Shown: piece after piece, positions 60,899-64,000 of the stretch
Position numbering within the stretch: the stretch's first letter is position 1
Layout: the number at the start of each line of letters is the position of its first letter
Source: Allofrancisella inopinata
GTDB lineage: Bacteria; Pseudomonadota; Gammaproteobacteria; Francisellales; Francisellaceae
Length of the DNA stretch: 64,000 nt
Reading direction: 5' to 3'
Assembly (NCBI RefSeq): GCF_012222965.1
Contig: NZ_CP038241.1
Coordinates: 868,001 to 932,000 of the forward strand
Position numbers and translations under genes: made by a program
Notes under the pieces: model-generated
Database searches by the model: none
What the model saw: the letters and a program-made list of their open reading frames with translations, nothing else
Told to the model about the DNA's origin: nothing

Positions 60899-61170
60899 CC
60901 TTTGAACAAGGTAGTAATAACATACCTTATGAAGGTTTATATATTCTACGATACCATTCTTTTTACCCTTGGCATACACCATAAACCGGTGGTGTAGCTT
61001 ACCAAGAGTTAGCTAGGGAAAAAGACTGGTTATTATTACCTTTATTAAAAGCTTTTCAAAAAGCTGATTTATACTCAAAACTACCAGAATTACCACCTAA
61101 GGAGATTTTAGAAGCAAAGTATAAAGCTCTTTTAGATAAATGGGTTACTAAGAAAAAAATTAACTGGTAA
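60899..61170 (+). pseudogene. Myo-inositol oxygenase (MIOX) C-terminal remnant
   Basis: In the frame just after eda, the sequence NNIPYEGLYILRYHSFYPWH, then TP, a stop, and TGGVAYQELAREKDWLLL, then QKADLYSKLPELPP and the final KKKINW, is the conserved C-terminal third of MIOX (RYHSFYPWHTG; the D-L-Y-x-K metal ligand). The stop at about 60988 is an insertion within the PWHTGG motif. The N-terminal two thirds are absent. MIOX makes glucuronate from inositol; its neighbour Eda acts at the end of the glucuronate-to-KDPG route. Confidence 0.75.
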
Positions 61171-61207
61171 AAAATCAGATACTGATATAATTTTAGTTCG
61201 TAAAAGT

Positions 61208-62233
61208 CTACATATCCTGACCACAATCTAAGCATATAAGTTTTTGATTGAAATTTTCATTTATAATTCTTTGTTTTTTGAAATGCTTACACTTTAAAGC
61301 TTGTGCTTTAAGATTTTCTATTTCTTCTCTTAATTCTAATTCGTTTAGTAATTTATATTCTATTACCTCTGAGGATAGGTGTATATTAATATCTGAGAAA
61401 TCAATGATATAGTTAAAAGAGAAATTTTGATCTTTATCGTTCTTTAGAAAAAAATTATCAAATAGCTTGTATCTATTGCCTTTGTCTTTTAACAATAAAC
61501 TAATTATTCGATCTCTTTCCAAACCACTCTTATAACATAATTGTGAGTAATAATATGAAGCTTTAAGGCCTTTCACAAGCCATAAATCAGTGTTGTTTAG
61601 TTCAAGTAGTGTTCCTTTTATAATTCTTGTAGAAAGAGGTTGTTTTTGTACTGGTTTATCTTGAAACATATAAAAATCATATGCGACAATGTCTGATGTT
61701 TTTCTATAGAGTTTCCTTTCTAAAATGTCATACACATAATTAGAACCATCTTTTCTATAGCCATATAGTAGTTCGTATCGCCCTTTATTATAATACCAGT
61801 CTTTATCTAAAGGTTTTGTGTCTGATGCTGTTTTATTTAATTTATCGTAATATATTAAATGTAGAAACCCTTGAGAATCTTCTTTTGGCTGGCTAGTTAT
61901 ATAATAAAACCCTTTATAAACGTTTTTTACTGAACTTTGTATTTTTGAAAGTTTTGGATAGCACTCTTTACAGACTCTACTTTGCTTATTTTCTCTTGCT
62001 GGAAGAAATATACGATTAGATGAACAGCCATTGCATACATTAGCACCACAATTTCTACAGTGATGATGTCTTTGAATAAGAGTAAATCTTACTCTACATA
62101 ACTGGCATTTAGGGGCCTCATTATCTTAAATCCAGTCTTTATGGTGTTTATCTACTTTGGGATACAGTGTATTACATTTAAAACAAAATTTGTTATTTTC
62201 AGCAGAATACTTACCACAATTTAGACAATTCAT
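61208..62233 (-). pseudogene. FYVE zinc-finger protein gene interrupted by one stop codon
   Basis: A single frame of 342 codons from ATG 62233 to 61208 has one internal TAA (62126-62128, codon 36). Residues 1-35 form a zinc ribbon (MNCLNCGKYSAENNKFCFKC). Codons 34-92 form a FYVE domain: W-I-stop-D (the WxxD motif), CQLC, the RHHHCRNCG signature (R+HHCR), VCNGC, and RVCKECY, giving eight Cys with FYVE spacing. Downstream are an unassigned domain and a final Cys pair near the C-terminus (CLDCGQDM). The downstream part from 61735 (175 codons) is open but has no ATG between the stop and 61736. The FYVE signature predicts PI3P binding, a eukaryotic function. It may be a decayed effector. Confidence 0.8.
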
Positions 62234-62326
62234 ACCAATAAATAATATCTACATTAATATTGTAGTAAAATTTAACCTATAATTAATGATAATACAAGTT
62301 AAAAAGCGCTTAAATGTTTTTATTTT

Positions 62327-62331
62327 TAATT
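62327..62331 (+). repeat. Left 5-bp target duplication TAATT
   Basis: TAATT directly precedes the left terminal repeat of the insertion sequence and is repeated at 63492-63496. Confidence 0.75.
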
Positions 62332-63491
62332 ACTCACCTTACGCATTTTAGTTATGAATTTCTAATTTCATATAACTCCTTAAGAGCAATAGCGTTAGAT
62401 CTAACTAATAGCTTATATTTCAGAGCGAAGTGGTTTAGTGAAGTTTTTATCTTAAGCATTTCTAGTTTACAAAAAGCTACTAATGAGCAAAAAATATGAT
62501 TTCTTTGAGTTTTCTCAACTTTAGTTGGTGAGGCTGATAAAGAAGTATTTTGCTTAATTGATTTATGATAAACCTCTATTTGCCATCTTTTTTGATAGTC
62601 ATGGTATAACTGATTAGAATCTATTTCTAAATCATTTGTTACAAGATATAAAATTCCTTTTGTACCGTTCTCGTTTATGAAAATCTTTTTTGTTAAAAGC
62701 ACAGGGAAATTCATATCTTTAAGCCATATCTTTAAAGATTCTCCATCAGCAATATCAAGTTCAGAGAGCTTAATAAAATCCTTACTCTTTCTAGCATAAT
62801 CACTCAAGGCAACAACTCTATTTGACTTCATACCAAGTATAAATTTCTTCGATAATCTATGATGTATGAAATTCATATTATCTTTAGAGCAAAACCAGCT
62901 ATCTGCCAAAATATATTTAAACTTAACATGATTAATAACTGCTCGATTTATCATGTTTTGAAACATTTGGTTTTTAGTAACTTTAGATCTTCTTTTATAC
63001 CGCTTATCTTTTTCATCATAATATCGCTCATCCTTTTTCACTATCTCATAGTCTATAGGAATAGATAAGTTTGATGTACTAAGCATACATGAGACTATAT
63101 TAATACCCTTTACATGAACACTTTTAGCATGAGAGTGATGCCAACAGACTATATCATTTTCATCTGTGCTTGGCTTTTCACTAATTGTATCATCCAAACA
63201 AAGAACATCGTATTCGCTGTTATGTTTTCTAACTAAAGGCTTTATATATTTCCAAAATTCTAAGCTTGTTAAATCTGACTTGTTTAAAAACCTTGTTATT
63301 TTGTCATGTGATACTTCTTGATCTAATATATCTGATAATTTTGTGGCTGTAGCATACTTAGTTTGGCTTATAAGATAGTCTGTGTATATATCTAGTAAAT
63401 CCTTGTCCATTTCTTAAAAAACAGAATTTTTTCCTATGTCCAGTATTCTAAATATCTTTTTAAAACTTACAATCTTTTACGTAAGGTGAGT
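62332..63491 (-). mobile_element. Complete insertion sequence with DDE transposase (1160 bp)
   Basis: Bounded by 12-bp terminal inverted repeats ACTCACCTTACG (62332-62343, and as complement 63480-63491) and flanked by a 5-bp duplication TAATT (62327-62331 and 63492-63496). It contains one intact transposase gene on the minus strand. Both repeats and the duplication are intact, so the insertion is recent or well preserved. Confidence 0.85.
62352..63410 (-). CDS. IS4/IS701-superfamily-like DDE transposase
   Basis: A 352-residue transposase. N-terminal SHDKITRFLNK DNA-binding part, then DDE residues: Asp in VLCLDDTISEKP, Asp in YILADSWFCS and Glu in KRWQIEVYHKSIKQNT (the Y-x-x-x-K of the YREK motif). 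No frameshift or stop is present, so it may be active. Family assignment is by motif only. Confidence 0.85.
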   Translation of the reverse strand: MDKDLLDIYTDYLISQTKYATATKLSDILDQEVSHDKITRFLNKSDLTSLEFWKYIKPLVRKHNSEYDVLCLDDTISEKPSTDENDIVCWHHSHAKSVHVKGINIVSCMLSTSNLSIPIDYEIVKKDERYYDEKDKRYKRRSKVTKNQMFQNMINRAVINHVKFKYILADSWFCSKDNMNFIHHRLSKKFILGMKSNRVVALSDYARKSKDFIKLSELDIADGESLKIWLKDMNFPVLLTKKIFINENGTKGILYLVTNDLEIDSNQLYHDYQKRWQIEVYHKSIKQNTSLSASPTKVEKTQRNHIFCSLVAFCKLEMLKIKTSLNHFALKYKLLVRSNAIALKELYEIRNS

Positions 63492-63496
63492 TAATT
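63492..63496 (+). repeat. Right 5-bp target duplication TAATT
   Basis: Matches 62327-62331 at the other end of the insertion sequence. Confidence 0.75.
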
Positions 63497-63554
63497 ATTT
63501 AAAGCATAATTTATATATAATGCAACACTACTGGCTAAACACCCTCAACTATAA

Positions 63555-64000
63555 TCAAATAGACAAATCAGGCTGCTGTCCTGAGTTTAAATTATCTGGT
63601 ATTTTTAATTTAAAGTGGTTATAAGCTAAGAGTGTTGCTATCCTACCTCTTGCTGTTCTCATTATGTAACCTTGTTGAATTAAATACGGTTCTATAACAT
63701 CTTCTATAGTTCCTTTTTCTTCACTTAAAGCTGCTGCTATAGTATCTAAACCTACAGGCCCTCCTCCAAATTTCTCCATTAATGTAAGCAAATACTTATG
63801 ATCCATATGATCAAAACCTACTGGATCAACTTTTAACATAGTTAATGCTTTATCAGCTACGTCCAAGCTTATCTTACCAGAAGCTTTTACTTGAGCGTAA
63901 TCTCTTACTCGTCGTAACAGTCTATTTGCTATTCTTGGAGTACCACGTGAACGCTTTGCAATCTCTTTGGCACCATCATCTGTAATGTCCAAATTTAAAA
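63555..64000 (-). CDS. ruvB: Holliday junction helicase RuvB, C-terminal part (5' end outside window)
   Basis: The frame is open to the window edge, giving about 148 residues of the C-terminal part. It shows the sensor region of the AAA+ small lid ([20 protein letters not shown]), [15 protein letters not shown] and the winged-helix C-terminus ([42 protein letters not shown]). RuvB is the branch-migration motor that works with RuvA and RuvC. The start lies beyond the window on the minus strand. Confidence 0.95.
   Translation of the reverse strand, partial: LNLDITDDGAKEIAKRSRGTPRIANRLLRRVRDYAQVKASGKISLDVADKALTMLKVDPVGFDHMDHKYLLTLMEKFGGGPVGLDTIAAALSEEKGTIEDVIEPYLIQQGYIMRTARGRIATLLAYNHFKLKIPDNLNSGQQPDLSI

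Noticed and set aside
62314-62499. Plus-strand 61-codon frame inside the insertion sequence
   Set aside because: It is antisense to the transposase gene and has no ribosome site.

Overview
The window is AT-rich, densely coded chromosomal DNA whose housekeeping genes look like a gammaproteobacterium of the family Francisellaceae (Francisella or a close relative). This rests on overall gene content (type IV pilus genes, a TolC-like protein, a GadC-like transporter, the sufBCD set, many small lineage-type secreted proteins), the low GC content and the protein flavour. It is inference by recognition, not a database match. Species cannot be fixed from the sequence alone.

Layout. 0-4.2 kb: end of a type IV pilus operon (pilP partial, pilQ), then aroK-aroB and a convergent coiled-coil gene. 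4.4-11.8 kb: sdhE-putA, an amino acid permease and an MFS transporter. 11.9-15.5 kb: coaBC, then phrB and hemH overlapping on the minus strand. 15.6-18.5 kb: small secreted proteins, a pilin-like gene, prmA, a truncated dusB and tRNA-Val(GAC) with a consensus promoter. 18.5-23.9 kb: membrane or exported proteins of unknown role, exported chorismate mutase, glutathione peroxidase and the NAD(P)HX repair enzyme. 24-33.9 kb: alaS, tolC-like, M17 aminopeptidase, transaldolase, GadC-like antiporter and TrkA. 34-37.8 kb: Rrf2 regulator and sufBCD, without sufS. 37.9-40.3 kb: accessory insert with one decayed and one intact gene, each with a possible Cys-His-Asp catalytic arrangement. 40.4-52.3 kb: trxA, DUF3293, a winged-helix regulator, a nudix hydrolase, yqgE-ruvX, leuS-lptE, an MscS channel, dcd, mrp, a cardiolipin synthase and a HAD acid phosphatase. 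52.3-57.2 kb: pheT and pheS, separated by 1.46 kb carrying a 55-aa gene, a repeat hydrophilin and an IS6-type mini-element. 57.3-64 kb: a POT peptide transporter, then an accessory zone with a possible caspase-fold protein, transposase debris, truncated eda joined to an inositol oxygenase tail, a FYVE zinc-finger gene broken by one stop codon, a complete insertion sequence, and partial ruvB.

The core genes cover aromatic precursor synthesis, proline catabolism, CoA and haem synthesis, Fe-S assembly, translation (alaS, leuS, pheST, prmA), envelope assembly (pilQ, tolC-like, lptE, cls, mscS) and DNA repair (phrB, mutT-like, ruvX, ruvB). The most unusual content is in the accessory insertions: a eukaryote-type FYVE domain (lost to an ochre codon), a candidate clan CD (caspase/C80-like) protease, and two candidate papain/transglutaminase-fold proteins. 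These suggest genes made to act inside a eukaryotic host, some now decaying. Two short mobile repeat families are also present: an element with ATACCAATACCAACA terminal inverted repeats, and IS26-like ends.
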